From Schlesneria paludicola DSM 18645 (lineage in GTDB: Bacteria; Planctomycetota; Planctomycetia; Planctomycetales; Planctomycetaceae): 64,000 nucleotides of DNA. The stretch lies in the NCBI RefSeq assembly GCF_000255655.1, contig NZ_JH636435.1, positions 2,008,658 through 2,072,657 of the forward strand, read 5' to 3'. Every line of letters begins with the position of its first letter. Within the stretch, counting starts at the first letter, position 1. Shown piece after piece: positions 17,815 to 26,849 of the stretch. Both the position numbers and the translations under genes were made by a program. Below the pieces are notes generated by a model. The model saw nothing but the letters and a program-made list of their open reading frames with translations, made no database searches and had not been told where the DNA came from.

Positions 17815-19416
17815 ATGACGAAAACGACTGAACTGCCTGAAACGTGTTTGCCGACATGGTCCGTGGCCGAGCTACCAGAACCCAAACCACTGGGGTTAAG
17901 GAACTGGGCCAGCTTTATTGGCCCCGGCATCGTCATGATGGGAATCCAAATTGGCGGCGGCGAATGGCTGCTGGGCCCTGAAGTCACCGCTCGCTACGGC
18001 GGCGGCTTGATGTGGATCGCCACCGTCGCCATCGTGTTGCAAGTCTTTTACAACTTGGAATGCGCCCGCTACGCCCTTTACTGTGGCGAACCGGTCATGA
18101 CCGGTTTCATGCGAAAACGTCCCGGCCCCATGGCCTGGATTGCCGTCGTCATGATCCTGAATCTGTCGGCCTTGATCCCGGCGCTTTCCACCAACGGGGC
18201 CGCTGTCATGGCGGCGATCTACCTCGACCGCCCACCTGGGGTCGAAGACAAATGGCTGGTCACAATGCTGGCCTACATTTGCCTGTTACTCGTGGCGTTG
18301 CCTGTGCTGATCGGAGGCAAAGTCTACAACATGCTGCAAACGATCATGACGGTGAAAGTGGCGATCGTGCTGGGCTTTTGTCTCACGATTGGGGCTCTGT
18401 TCGTCAGTCCGACCCATTGGTGGAACGTCTTCAGCGGCTTTGTGCAGTTCGGCAATGTTCCGATCAAGAACGGAGACAAGGACGGTCTCAGCAATGTCTT
18501 TCTCCATCTATGGCGCGAGGGATCATGGCCGCTGATTGAACTCGGCAACATTGCCGTCCTGGGCGCATTCGCCGGCTACGCAGGCGGAGGAGGGCTCGCC
18601 AATTCCACATACAGTAACTATGTCCGCGACAAAGGCTGGGGCATGGGTCAGCAGGTCGGCGCCATCGCCAGTGCCGTCGGTGGCCGCGATATCACGCTAA
18701 GCCATCTTGGTAAGGTCTTTCTGATTACTCCGGACAATCTGCGGCGCTGGAAAAATTGGTGGAAGTACATCCTGACCGATCAACTGATCGTCTGGGCGCC
18801 GGGTTGCTTCATGGGAATGGCGCTTCCCGCACTGCTGTCACTCGAGTTCGCGCATTATTCGGAGCTCTACAACCAGACGGACAAACTCGATTGGTCGCGG
18901 GCGATGATTACGGCGGACGGGATTCGCCATGCCGTGAATTTCAGCCCGGCCACCGGTGCGATCTTGTGGCTGGTTACCCTGTTCGTCGGCTTGATGGTTC
19001 TGTTGCCGAGCCAGATGTCGATCGTCGAAGATTTCAGTCGGCGCTGGACCGATGTCATCTGGTCCGCCAGCCCTCATGCACGAGAGAAGCTACGCGATGA
19101 TCAGGTCAAATACATTTACTACACGCTGTTATTTTCCTACGTGCTCTGGACAATGGTCGCCGCGTACCTGTTCAGTACTTACGGAACCCCCAAACTGATG
19201 ACGGATATCGTCGCGAACCTGAACAACCTGGCGATTGGAGTCACCGCATTTCAGTTGCTTTGGGTCAACCTGACGCTGCTTCCGCAAGAACTACGACCTC
19301 GCTGGTACCATCAGGCGGGTATGGTCGCCTGTGGTCTGTTTTATCTCGGACTTTCAACGTTAGTCTTTGTCACCCGGCAATGGCCGGCCTTCCAGCAATT
19401 GCTTTTCCGCTCTTGA
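17815..19416 (+). CDS. Nramp-fold (APC superfamily) transporter lacking the metal-binding motif
   Basis: A 533-aa polytopic membrane protein with about 11-12 hydrophobic helices and no signal peptide. In TM1, GPGIVMMGIQIGGGEW aligns with Nramp GPG...DPGNW, but the metal-ligating DPGN is replaced by GGGE (residues 47-50). In TM6 the MPH motif is also absent, replaced by a glycine-rich AGGGGLANS. Charged loops and the helix pattern otherwise follow the family. Inference: it moves something other than Mn/Fe, most simply the organic substrate of the surrounding enzymes. ATG 17815 is chosen over a TTG that overlaps the previous gene. Confidence 0.85.
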   Translation: MTKTTELPETCLPTWSVAELPEPKPLGLRNWASFIGPGIVMMGIQIGGGEWLLGPEVTARYGGGLMWIATVAIVLQVFYNLECARYALYCGEPVMTGFMRKRPGPMAWIAVVMILNLSALIPALSTNGAAVMAAIYLDRPPGVEDKWLVTMLAYICLLLVALPVLIGGKVYNMLQTIMTVKVAIVLGFCLTIGALFVSPTHWWNVFSGFVQFGNVPIKNGDKDGLSNVFLHLWREGSWPLIELGNIAVLGAFAGYAGGGGLANSTYSNYVRDKGWGMGQQVGAIASAVGGRDITLSHLGKVFLITPDNLRRWKNWWKYILTDQLIVWAPGCFMGMALPALLSLEFAHYSELYNQTDKLDWSRAMITADGIRHAVNFSPATGAILWLVTLFVGLMVLLPSQMSIVEDFSRRWTDVIWSASPHAREKLRDDQVKYIYYTLLFSYVLWTMVAAYLFSTYGTPKLMTDIVANLNNLAIGVTAFQLLWVNLTLLPQELRPRWYHQAGMVACGLFYLGLSTLVFVTRQWPAFQQLLFRS

Positions 19417-19516
19417 ATGCGGCCCTGAATAGGACGCCTGCATCAACGGCAAAACGTGAATCACGCCATCGATACCTGTTGGAATATCAGGCCAAGCTCT
19501 CGATAAGGAATTTCCA

Positions 19517-20320
19517 GTGACGGCACTCTTCGATCTTACTGGCCGCGTCGCGCTCGTCTCGGGTGCCGCAAGCGGAATGGGACGCGCGATGTCTCTAGCT
19601 CTTGCGGAACATGGGGCGGACCTCATGCTCGCAGATCTCAATGACGCCGGCTTGCAGGATGTCGCAGCGGCCGTGAGATCCTTCGGCCGCCGTGCGGAAC
19701 CTGTGCTGTGCGACATCGCACAGCCCGATGCCATTCGCGCGATGTTCGCCAAGCTCGATCGTGACTTTGGTCGGATCGATTTTCTGGCAAACGTCGCTGG
19801 AGAAGGGATCCTCGGTCGGCCCGAAGAGATTCCTCTGGCCGATGTCGAACAAACGTGGAGAAATCTGGTATTCGGACGCTTCTGCATGTGTCAGGAAGCC
19901 GGACGCCGCATGATCAAGGCCGGGCGCGGAAGCATTGTGAACATCGGATCGCTCGCCAGCATCACAGCCCTGGGACGCAACCATATTGCCTATAGCATGG
20001 CGATGGGCGCGGTCGCACAAATGACTCGGGAACTCAGTACGGAGTGGGCCGCGCACGGCGTTCGCGTCAACGCCATCCTGCCCGCACAAGTCTTGAATCC
20101 CAGTCTCGAAAAACGGATCGCCGCCGACCCCGCCTTGAAAGATCAATTCCTGAAGGGCATCCCCGCCGGTCGGATGGGTCAACCCAACGATATTCAAGGG
20201 TTGGCCGTGCTGCTGGCCTCGGATGCGTCGAGCTGGATTACGGGAGCACTGATCCCGATGGATGGAGGCAATCTTGCCATGAACGGCGGCGGCACGCGTC
20301 GCTACGTCGAGCCCCAGTAA
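19517..20320 (+). CDS. SDR-family protein with Met in place of the catalytic Lys
   Basis: A 267-aa classical SDR. It has the cofactor loop GAASGMGR (16-23), Asp40 after strand 2 (NAD preference), ANVAG (91-95), Ser145 and Tyr159. The YxxxK lysine is Met163 (YSMAM, codon ATG 20003-20005). Without that lysine normal hydride-transfer catalysis should be impaired, so it may be a non-catalytic, altered or structural member. The start is GTG with AAGGAA six bases upstream. It lies in the middle of the hydroxyacid/2-oxoacid dehydrogenase cluster. Confidence 0.88.
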   Translation: MTALFDLTGRVALVSGAASGMGRAMSLALAEHGADLMLADLNDAGLQDVAAAVRSFGRRAEPVLCDIAQPDAIRAMFAKLDRDFGRIDFLANVAGEGILGRPEEIPLADVEQTWRNLVFGRFCMCQEAGRRMIKAGRGSIVNIGSLASITALGRNHIAYSMAMGAVAQMTRELSTEWAAHGVRVNAILPAQVLNPSLEKRIAADPALKDQFLKGIPAGRMGQPNDIQGLAVLLASDASSWITGALIPMDGGNLAMNGGGTRRYVEPQ

Positions 20321-20453
20321 ATCTCGAGCCATGCCGTTGACACCCGCGCGGCAATGCAGCCCATTCCCCGCACACCATGATTCGAACATCGTTCCGAATC
20401 GTTCTCGATCACCGCAGACAACAAACGCACTCATACCCGATTTCGGAAGCCCC

Positions 20454-22451
20454 ATGAGCAACGCCTCGACCACGTCTCACCTGCTGAACATCTACCGCGC
20501 GATGCAGACGATTCGTCAAACGGAAGAAGAACTGGCTCGCTGTCACCAGCGGGGCTTGATTCATGGTGCCTGTCACACCTATGTCGGCGAAGAAGCAATT
20601 GCGAGCTCCGTCTGTGCCCATTTGAGAAAAGACGACGTCGTCTTCAGCACACATCGTGGCCATGGTCATGCGCTGGCGAAGGGCCTTCCTCCAGCAGAAT
20701 TGATGGCCGAACTCTTCGGACGTCAGACCGGTTGCTCGCGTGGTCGCGGCGGCAGCATGCATATCTTTTCACCCGAAATTGGCATGATGGGCACCAGCGG
20801 CATCGTTGGCCCTTGTGTCCTGCAGGCCTGCGGGGGTGGCTATAGTTTCAAGTTGATGAAGACGGACAATGTGGCCGTCGCCTTCTTCGGCGATGGCGCC
20901 GTTAACAACGGTGCGTTCCATGAAGGCCTGAACATGGCCAGCATCTGGAAGCTGCCGGTTCTGTTCATTTGTGAGAACAATCAATTCGCGACTGAAGTCC
21001 CCTTCGCCTATTCCGCGGGCAATCCCAGCGTCGGCAGCCGTGGCGTCGCCTATGGCATGCCCGGACTGACCGTCGATGGCAATGATGCACTCGAGATCGA
21101 TCGTGTCGCCGGTGAAGCCGTTCAACGAGCCCGTTCCGGCGGCGGCCCGACGCTGATCGAATGCGTCACCTACCGGACGCGTGCCCACGCCGAAGGGATG
21201 GGGGATTTTGGATATCGTACGCGTGAAGAAGTTGAAGAGTGGAAGCAACGTTGTCCCATTCAACGCTTCCGTACGAAAAGCATCGCCGAAAAGCACTTGA
21301 CCGCGACGGATCTGGACGCGGTCGATCAGGACGTCAAACGCACCGTCGACGAAGCCCGCAAGTTCGCAGAATCAAGCCCCTATCCAGAGGGCGCAACGGC
21401 GATGCAACATGCGTACTCAGAGTTGCCTCACGCGTCCAAATCGCCGATCCAGAACGTGCGTCCCAACACGTCACCGCGAGAAATCACAATGACGCAGGCG
21501 ACTCACGAAGCGTTGTCGGAAGAGATGGCCAAGAACCCGAATATTTTCGTGATGGGCGAAGGGATCGGCAAACGAGGTGGTAACTTCAAAACCACCGCCG
21601 GCCTTTATGATATTTATGGCCCCACGCGTCTCTGCGACACGCCGATCTGCGAACGCGGCTTCGTTGGTCTCGCCTGCGGAGCCGGGATGACCGGTACGCG
21701 ACCGGTGATCGACTTTATGTTCGCCGACTTCGTTCTCGATTCGGTCGGCGAAATTGTGAATCAGATCGCCAAGATGCAGTACATGAGCAGCGGGCGCCTG
21801 AAGATGCCTGTCCTGCTTCGCGGATGCATCGGGATCGGGCATTCGGCCGCGACGCACCATTCCGGCAACTACTACGCCATGTACGCCCAGATCCCCGGCT
21901 TGAAGGTTGTTGTTCCCTCGTCGCCTTACGATGCCAAAGGCCTGTTCAAGTACGCGCTCAACAGCAACGATCCTGTCTTGTTCCTCGAGCATCGCGAGAT
22001 TCTGTCGCTGAAGGGGCCCGTTCCCGAAACGGAATATGAGATCGAGTTTGGGAAAGCCAATATCGTTCGCGAAGGAAGCGATGTGACCGTCGTGGCGTTG
22101 GCGCGAATGGTCCCTCTGACGCTTTCACTGTGTGATCAATTGCAGAAGGACGGAATCTCGGTGGAGCTGGTCGATCCCCGCACGGTCCTTCCTCTCGATA
22201 TCGACACCATCCTGCAATCCGTCAAAAAAACCGGACGACTGCTCGTCGTCGACGAAGGTTTCGCCCCATGTGGCTTCGCAGTCGACGTCGCCGCACAAGT
22301 TGCCGATCGGGGATTCAACGATCTCGACGCCCCCATCAAGCGGATCAACGGTGCGTTCACCCCGACGCCCTATAGTCCCCCGCTGGAAAAAGCGGTCGTT
22401 CCACAACCGGAACAGATTGCACAGGCAATCCGCGACCTGGTCAACGAATAA
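20454..22451 (+). CDS. Fused E1 alpha-beta of a 2-oxoacid (pyruvate/acetoin-type) dehydrogenase complex
   Basis: A 665-aa thiamine-diphosphate enzyme. Residues 1-335 are E1 alpha: RGRGGSMH (97-103) and the ThDP/Mg motif GDGAVNNG (146-153) followed by ENNQFA. From residue 344 (MTQATHEALSEEM) it is E1 beta: VMGEGIG, FADF, HHSGNYYAMY, and the C-terminal transketolase domain with VDPRTVLPLD. In most bacteria these are two genes (PdhA/PdhB, AcoA/AcoB, BkdA1/A2). ATG 20454 is chosen by the ribosome site GGAAG and the family N-terminus. It decarboxylates a 2-oxoacid and passes the acyl group to the lipoyl domain of the next gene product. Confidence 0.93.
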   Translation: MSNASTTSHLLNIYRAMQTIRQTEEELARCHQRGLIHGACHTYVGEEAIASSVCAHLRKDDVVFSTHRGHGHALAKGLPPAELMAELFGRQTGCSRGRGGSMHIFSPEIGMMGTSGIVGPCVLQACGGGYSFKLMKTDNVAVAFFGDGAVNNGAFHEGLNMASIWKLPVLFICENNQFATEVPFAYSAGNPSVGSRGVAYGMPGLTVDGNDALEIDRVAGEAVQRARSGGGPTLIECVTYRTRAHAEGMGDFGYRTREEVEEWKQRCPIQRFRTKSIAEKHLTATDLDAVDQDVKRTVDEARKFAESSPYPEGATAMQHAYSELPHASKSPIQNVRPNTSPREITMTQATHEALSEEMAKNPNIFVMGEGIGKRGGNFKTTAGLYDIYGPTRLCDTPICERGFVGLACGAGMTGTRPVIDFMFADFVLDSVGEIVNQIAKMQYMSSGRLKMPVLLRGCIGIGHSAATHHSGNYYAMYAQIPGLKVVVPSSPYDAKGLFKYALNSNDPVLFLEHREILSLKGPVPETEYEIEFGKANIVREGSDVTVVALARMVPLTLSLCDQLQKDGISVELVDPRTVLPLDIDTILQSVKKTGRLLVVDEGFAPCGFAVDVAAQVADRGFNDLDAPIKRINGAFTPTPYSPPLEKAVVPQPEQIAQAIRDLVNE

Positions 22452-22532
22452 CCGAGCTCGTTTAAAACAAGCGAATGCCATCTCCTACGATGTCTCGATC
22501 TTCCCATTTGAAAATGCTGCCGAGGCCGTTTC

Positions 22533-23891
22533 ATGCCATTTGAAATCACAGTTCCCCGACTCGGTTGGTCGATGGAAGAAGGCACGTTCGTCCGTTGGCT
22601 GAAAAAGCATGGCGAGCTCGTCAATGCGGGTGATGCCTTGTTCGAACTGGAAGGCGAAAAGGCGGCTCAAGATATCGAAGCCGTCGATAGTGGATTGCTC
22701 GTCATTCCTTCGAATGCGCCGCAACCGGGAACGATTGTCGCCGTGGGGGCCGTCATCGGTCATCTCGTTGCCGAAGGGGAAGCCGCCCCCGCAGTCGTCA
22801 CAGGTGCATCCGCTTCGGTGACGAGTTCAATACCCAAGACAAGCGCCCCCGCGAATCCATCGCCCGCGGCCGACACCAGCACTCTCGAAGAACCCGCCGC
22901 GGCTCCCTCAGTGCGGAGACTCGCACGCGAGATGGGTGTGAAACTGGCGTCCTTGGAAGGCAGTGGCCCCGCAGGTCGCATCACCGCCAACGACGTGCGA
23001 ACGACCGGCTCGCGTCCGTCTACAGTCGCTGCGAACCATGTGTTGTCGTCCATCGCCAGTCCACGCGCACGCCGTGTCGCGAAAGAACTTGGCATCGACT
23101 GGAAGGGCGTGAAGGGTACAGGGCGAGACGGTCGTGTCCGAGAGCGGGACGTCCGCACGTCCCAGTCACAGCCACGTCCCGCGTCGACATCGACGCCGAC
23201 GACGATCTCGTCGCGACGACGAACCATCGCCAATCGGATGATCGCCAGCCGCGAGAGGACCGCGCCGGTCACGCTGACAACGCGGATTGATGCCACAAAT
23301 CTCGTCGGACTTAGGCTGCAGTTCAAACAAGCGGGAGAGGGTTCGCCGATTCCGTCGTACACCGATCTCATCATCAAACTTGTCGCACTCGCCCTGAGAA
23401 AACATCCCACGCTGGCCACACGCGACGAAGGGGGGCAATGGATCGTTCCTGCGTCCGCGGATGACATTTACATCGGCATGGCGGTCGATACCGAAGACGG
23501 CCTGGTCGTTCCGGTGGTTTCCCGTGCGGCAACGCTCGGCCTGTTTGATCTCGCCAAACAGACATTGTCGCTGATCGAGAAAGCACGTACGGGCAAGATC
23601 TCGGCGGCCGACATGCAGGGTGGCGTCTTTACGATCACGAATCTCGGTTCGTTCGGAATCGACGCCTTTACGCCGATTATCAATCTGCCGGAAACCGCCG
23701 TACTGGGTCTCGGACGCATCCGACGCGAACCCGTTGTGATCGATGACCAGATCGTCGCCCGTGATCAGATGTCGCTCAGCTTGACGTTTGATCACCGCAT
23801 CGTCGACGGCGCCCCTGCGGCGCGCTTCTTGCAAACCGTCAGTCAGGCGATCGAAAATCCCTCCGCATGGCTACTGCGCGGGGACATCTGA
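22533..23891 (+). CDS. E2 dihydrolipoamide acyltransferase of the 2-oxoacid dehydrogenase complex
   Basis: A 452-aa protein. It has one lipoyl domain with the lipoylated Lys43 (ELEGEKAAQ), then two peripheral-subunit-binding motifs in tandem (about 125-157, VRRLAREMGV...GPAGRITANDV; about 175-209, ARRVAKELGI...GRDGRVRERDV), then the catalytic acyltransferase domain with HxxxDG (DHRIVDG, His421/Asp425). One binding domain is usual; two could hold E1 and E3 at once or more copies of either. It follows the E1 gene after 81 bp. No E3 (dihydrolipoyl dehydrogenase) gene is in the window. Confidence 0.94.
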   Translation: MPFEITVPRLGWSMEEGTFVRWLKKHGELVNAGDALFELEGEKAAQDIEAVDSGLLVIPSNAPQPGTIVAVGAVIGHLVAEGEAAPAVVTGASASVTSSIPKTSAPANPSPAADTSTLEEPAAAPSVRRLAREMGVKLASLEGSGPAGRITANDVRTTGSRPSTVAANHVLSSIASPRARRVAKELGIDWKGVKGTGRDGRVRERDVRTSQSQPRPASTSTPTTISSRRRTIANRMIASRERTAPVTLTTRIDATNLVGLRLQFKQAGEGSPIPSYTDLIIKLVALALRKHPTLATRDEGGQWIVPASADDIYIGMAVDTEDGLVVPVVSRAATLGLFDLAKQTLSLIEKARTGKISAADMQGGVFTITNLGSFGIDAFTPIINLPETAVLGLGRIRREPVVIDDQIVARDQMSLSLTFDHRIVDGAPAARFLQTVSQAIENPSAWLLRGDI

Positions 23892-24013
23892 CAGAGGAAG
23901 TTCTGCCTGCCGTGAACGCCTGACTGCATTTTCGTAGAACAGATTTCCATCCGAGGGAAAACTCAGGCGAATCACCTGTCGGTCCAATACGTGACCATGA
24001 TTTGGAGCCAAGT

Positions 24014-25129
24014 ATGCCACCTCAAGCCACATATCAACTCGACTACCTACCACGATTACCACGTGACAAGTCGATCGGAATCGGTTGCATTGGTGCCGGT
24101 TTTATCATGGCCGATTGCCACTTGGTCGCCTACCGGCAGGCGGGCTTCAACCCGGTCGCGATCGCTGCGCGTCGTCGCGAACAGGCGGAAGAGGTTGCCC
24201 GGCGGCATCAAATTCCCGCGGTAGAGACCGACTATCGTGAACTGCTACGCCGACCGGAAGTTCAGGTCGTCGATATTGCAGTTCCGCCCGATCATCAAAT
24301 TGAAGTCATTCGTGAAGTCGTGCGGCATGCAGACCACATTCGCGGCGTGCTGGCTCAAAAGCCACTAGGTGTCGACTTCCGCCAAGCCTGCGAGATCGCA
24401 CGGCTATGCCGTAATGCCGGTATCACGCTCGCCGTCAATCAGAACATGCGTTACGACCAGTCGGTCCGCGCGGCTCGATCGCTGATGGCGCAAGACGCCC
24501 TTGGCGAACCGGTGCTGGCCACGATCGACATGCGTGCGATTCCTCATTGGATGCCCTGGCAGTCGCGACAGGGGTGGGTCACGCTTCGAATCATGAGCAT
24601 TCACCACCTCGACACGTTTCGCTTCTGGTTTGGAGACCCGGTTCGCGTCTTCGCCAGCGTGCGACCGGATCCACGTACCTCGTTTCCGCATGACGATGGT
24701 ATCTGCCTGTATATTCTCGAGTACGCCAACGGACTGCGGGCGATGAGTTGCGATGATGTGTGGAGTGGCCCCGCGAAAGAGGGTTCGGCATCGGATATCG
24801 GCATCAACTGGCGCATCGAAGGAACACGCGGTCTCGCGCGAGGCACAATCGGGTGGCCAAGTTACCCGCAACGCACCCCCAGCACGCTCGACTACTCCAC
24901 AACCGCCGCCGCCGAGTGGAACACGCCGCGCTGGAATGAAGTGTGGTTTCCCGATGCGTTTGTGGGTCCCATGGCTCAATTGCTGTGCGCAATTGAAGAC
25001 TCAACGGAACCGGAAATCAGCGGTGAAGACAATTTGAAAACGATGGCTCTCGTCGAAGCCTGCTATCAATCGGCACGCGAGCATCGAGCGGTTGAGCTGC
25101 AGGAAATCCTGCAAACGGCGCCGACGTGA
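24014..25129 (+). CDS. Gfo/Idh/MocA family oxidoreductase
   Basis: A 371-aa protein with nucleotide loop CIGAGFIM, the signature Lys in LAQKPLG (usual form EKP) and the second-domain motif [13 protein letters not shown] holding the conserved histidines. ATG 24014 has GGAG seven bases upstream. It is the last gene of the same-strand run, 122 bp after E2, and probably oxidises a sugar- or cyclitol-like substrate with NAD(P). Its presence favours a polyol or sugar-derived acid as the pathway entry compound. Confidence 0.88.
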   Translation: MPPQATYQLDYLPRLPRDKSIGIGCIGAGFIMADCHLVAYRQAGFNPVAIAARRREQAEEVARRHQIPAVETDYRELLRRPEVQVVDIAVPPDHQIEVIREVVRHADHIRGVLAQKPLGVDFRQACEIARLCRNAGITLAVNQNMRYDQSVRAARSLMAQDALGEPVLATIDMRAIPHWMPWQSRQGWVTLRIMSIHHLDTFRFWFGDPVRVFASVRPDPRTSFPHDDGICLYILEYANGLRAMSCDDVWSGPAKEGSASDIGINWRIEGTRGLARGTIGWPSYPQRTPSTLDYSTTAAAEWNTPRWNEVWFPDAFVGPMAQLLCAIEDSTEPEISGEDNLKTMALVEACYQSAREHRAVELQEILQTAPT

Positions 25130-25421
25130 CGCCAAGTCAATCTTCAATGCGTCCGCGACGAACAGAACATCCCATTCTCTCACGCGCCGCTTCATGTTGA
25201 CCGTTCGGCGAACTTTGCGAGCAGTCGCCCGATTGGGACGGCAGATCCGAGTAGACTTGCCAACCGACACGGCCTCGTCGAAGCTATCCTTCAATTGAAG
25301 TCATGGGAGTCGGTTCCCCAGGCGTCGAAATCCTCGTGCACTTCGATACGCTACAGGTGCACGTCCCCATGATGTCATCAGGTTGCCACATGGCTCACCC
25401 ATCCGATTCTGGTATTTTGAT
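25130..25421. other. Intergenic stretch after the catabolic cluster
   Basis: No gene, RNA or terminator hairpin is recognisable. Any transcript end of the seven-gene run would lie here. Confidence 0.4.
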
Positions 25422-25437
25422 GCGATCGTTCGATCGC
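25422..25437. promoter_or_regulatory. Perfect palindrome overlapping the ribosome-site region of the ABC ATPase
   Basis: GCGATCG-TT-CGATCGC: 7-bp perfect inverted repeat with a 2-nt centre, ending just before the AGGA ribosome site (25438-25441) and 11 bases before the ATG. It could be a protein operator or an mRNA hairpin affecting initiation. Confidence 0.4.
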
Positions 25438-25448
25438 AGGAATGATTC

Positions 25449-26774
25449 ATGAGTGATCTTGCGATTCGTGTGGAAGGCTTGTCCAAATCATTTCGATTGG
25501 GACATCATCTGTCCTCTCACCGCTTCACCGAATTCATTGAAAACGTGGCGAAAGCCGCGGCAAGGCTGCCTGGCAAACTAGTTCATTCCAATTTGCCCTC
25601 GGGCACGCCAGCCACGAAATCATCTGATCCGTCGACGTTTTGGGCACTGCAAGATGTGTCGTTCGAAGTTCGGCAGGGAGAAGTCGTCGGGTTTGTCGGA
25701 CGAAACGGCGCGGGGAAAAGCACACTGCTCAAGTTGCTATCCCGGATCACCTATCCAACGCACGGTCGGATCGAAATTCGCGGTCGTGTCCGCAGTCTGC
25801 TCGAAGTCGGAACGGGATTTCATCAGGACCTGACGGGTCGTGAGAACATCTTTCTGAACGGTGCCGTCATGGGAATGTCGCGCGGTGAAATCCGTCGCAA
25901 GTTCGACGAAATCGTGGCGTTCGCGGAAGTCGAAAAATTCCTCGACACCCCTGTGAAATATTATTCCAGCGGGATGTATGTGCGATTGGCGTTCTCTGTG
26001 GCGGCTCATTTGGAGCCGGAAATTCTGATCATTGACGAAGTGCTCGCCGTGGGCGACGCGGCATTCCAGCAGAAATGCATGGGAAAGATGGGCGCGGCCA
26101 GCCGCCAGGGGAAGACAATTCTGATCGTATCGCACAGTCTCGCCGCCGTGACAGCCCTTTGCGATCGCGCAATTCTCCTCGAAGGAGGACGCGTGACCGC
26201 CAACGGTGACGTGATCGATGTCGTCCGTCAGTATATGGCAAGCATGCGAACGACGGCCGGTGAGGCCGTCTGGCAAACCCAGGAACAGGCTCCCGGTAAC
26301 GAGAAAATCCGGCTACACGCCGTTCGAATTCTCCAAGAGGGAATCGATGGGTCGGCGGCCGATGTGGATATCTCGAAAGAGATCGAAGTCCAGATCAGCT
26401 ACTGGAACCTGATACCCGATCAGCAACTTTACGCGGCGATGTCTCTCAAGGACGCGAACGGCACGTTCGTCCTCAGGTCCTCAAACGCCCGATCCGTCAG
26501 TTCGACGGAAGACGAATGGTATGGCCGGTCGCAGCCGATTGGACTTTATCATGCCACCTGTACGATCCCCGGAAACTTTCTGAACCACGGCCAGTACCAA
26601 GTCTCTATCATCGTGGGCCAGGTTCCAGGGCGAACAATCATCGAAGAAGACGACGTAGTGAGATTCGACGTCCACGATACCGGCGCGATCCACGAGGACT
26701 TCTTCGGCAACTGGTCGGGCCCCGTGATTCGTCCACGACTTCCGTGGAACACCATTCAAGACCTGTCGACCTGA
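25449..26774 (+). CDS. Wzt-like ABC transporter ATP-binding protein (polysaccharide export)
   Basis: A 441-aa protein. The N-terminal ABC ATPase has Walker A GRNGAGKST (84-92), a Q-loop region ending in GTGFHQDLTGREN, signature YSSGM, Walker B ILIIDEVLAVGD and switch His in VSHS. Residues about 265-440 form a beta-rich C-terminal domain like that of Wzt, which recognises the finished O-antigen or teichoic-acid-type glycan. The wide insert between the first strand and Walker A (about residues 20-60) is typical of this subfamily. No Wzm-like permease gene is adjacent, so its membrane partner is elsewhere. Confidence 0.9.
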   Translation: MSDLAIRVEGLSKSFRLGHHLSSHRFTEFIENVAKAAARLPGKLVHSNLPSGTPATKSSDPSTFWALQDVSFEVRQGEVVGFVGRNGAGKSTLLKLLSRITYPTHGRIEIRGRVRSLLEVGTGFHQDLTGRENIFLNGAVMGMSRGEIRRKFDEIVAFAEVEKFLDTPVKYYSSGMYVRLAFSVAAHLEPEILIIDEVLAVGDAAFQQKCMGKMGAASRQGKTILIVSHSLAAVTALCDRAILLEGGRVTANGDVIDVVRQYMASMRTTAGEAVWQTQEQAPGNEKIRLHAVRILQEGIDGSAADVDISKEIEVQISYWNLIPDQQLYAAMSLKDANGTFVLRSSNARSVSSTEDEWYGRSQPIGLYHATCTIPGNFLNHGQYQVSIIVGQVPGRTIIEEDDVVRFDVHDTGAIHEDFFGNWSGPVIRPRLPWNTIQDLST

Positions 26775-26849
26775 TTGCCGAAGTTTGCCCTCGTTTCACG
26801 TGATGCAGCAGCAGTTTCAACAGAGACATGACCTGTCGCTTTGCGCGTT

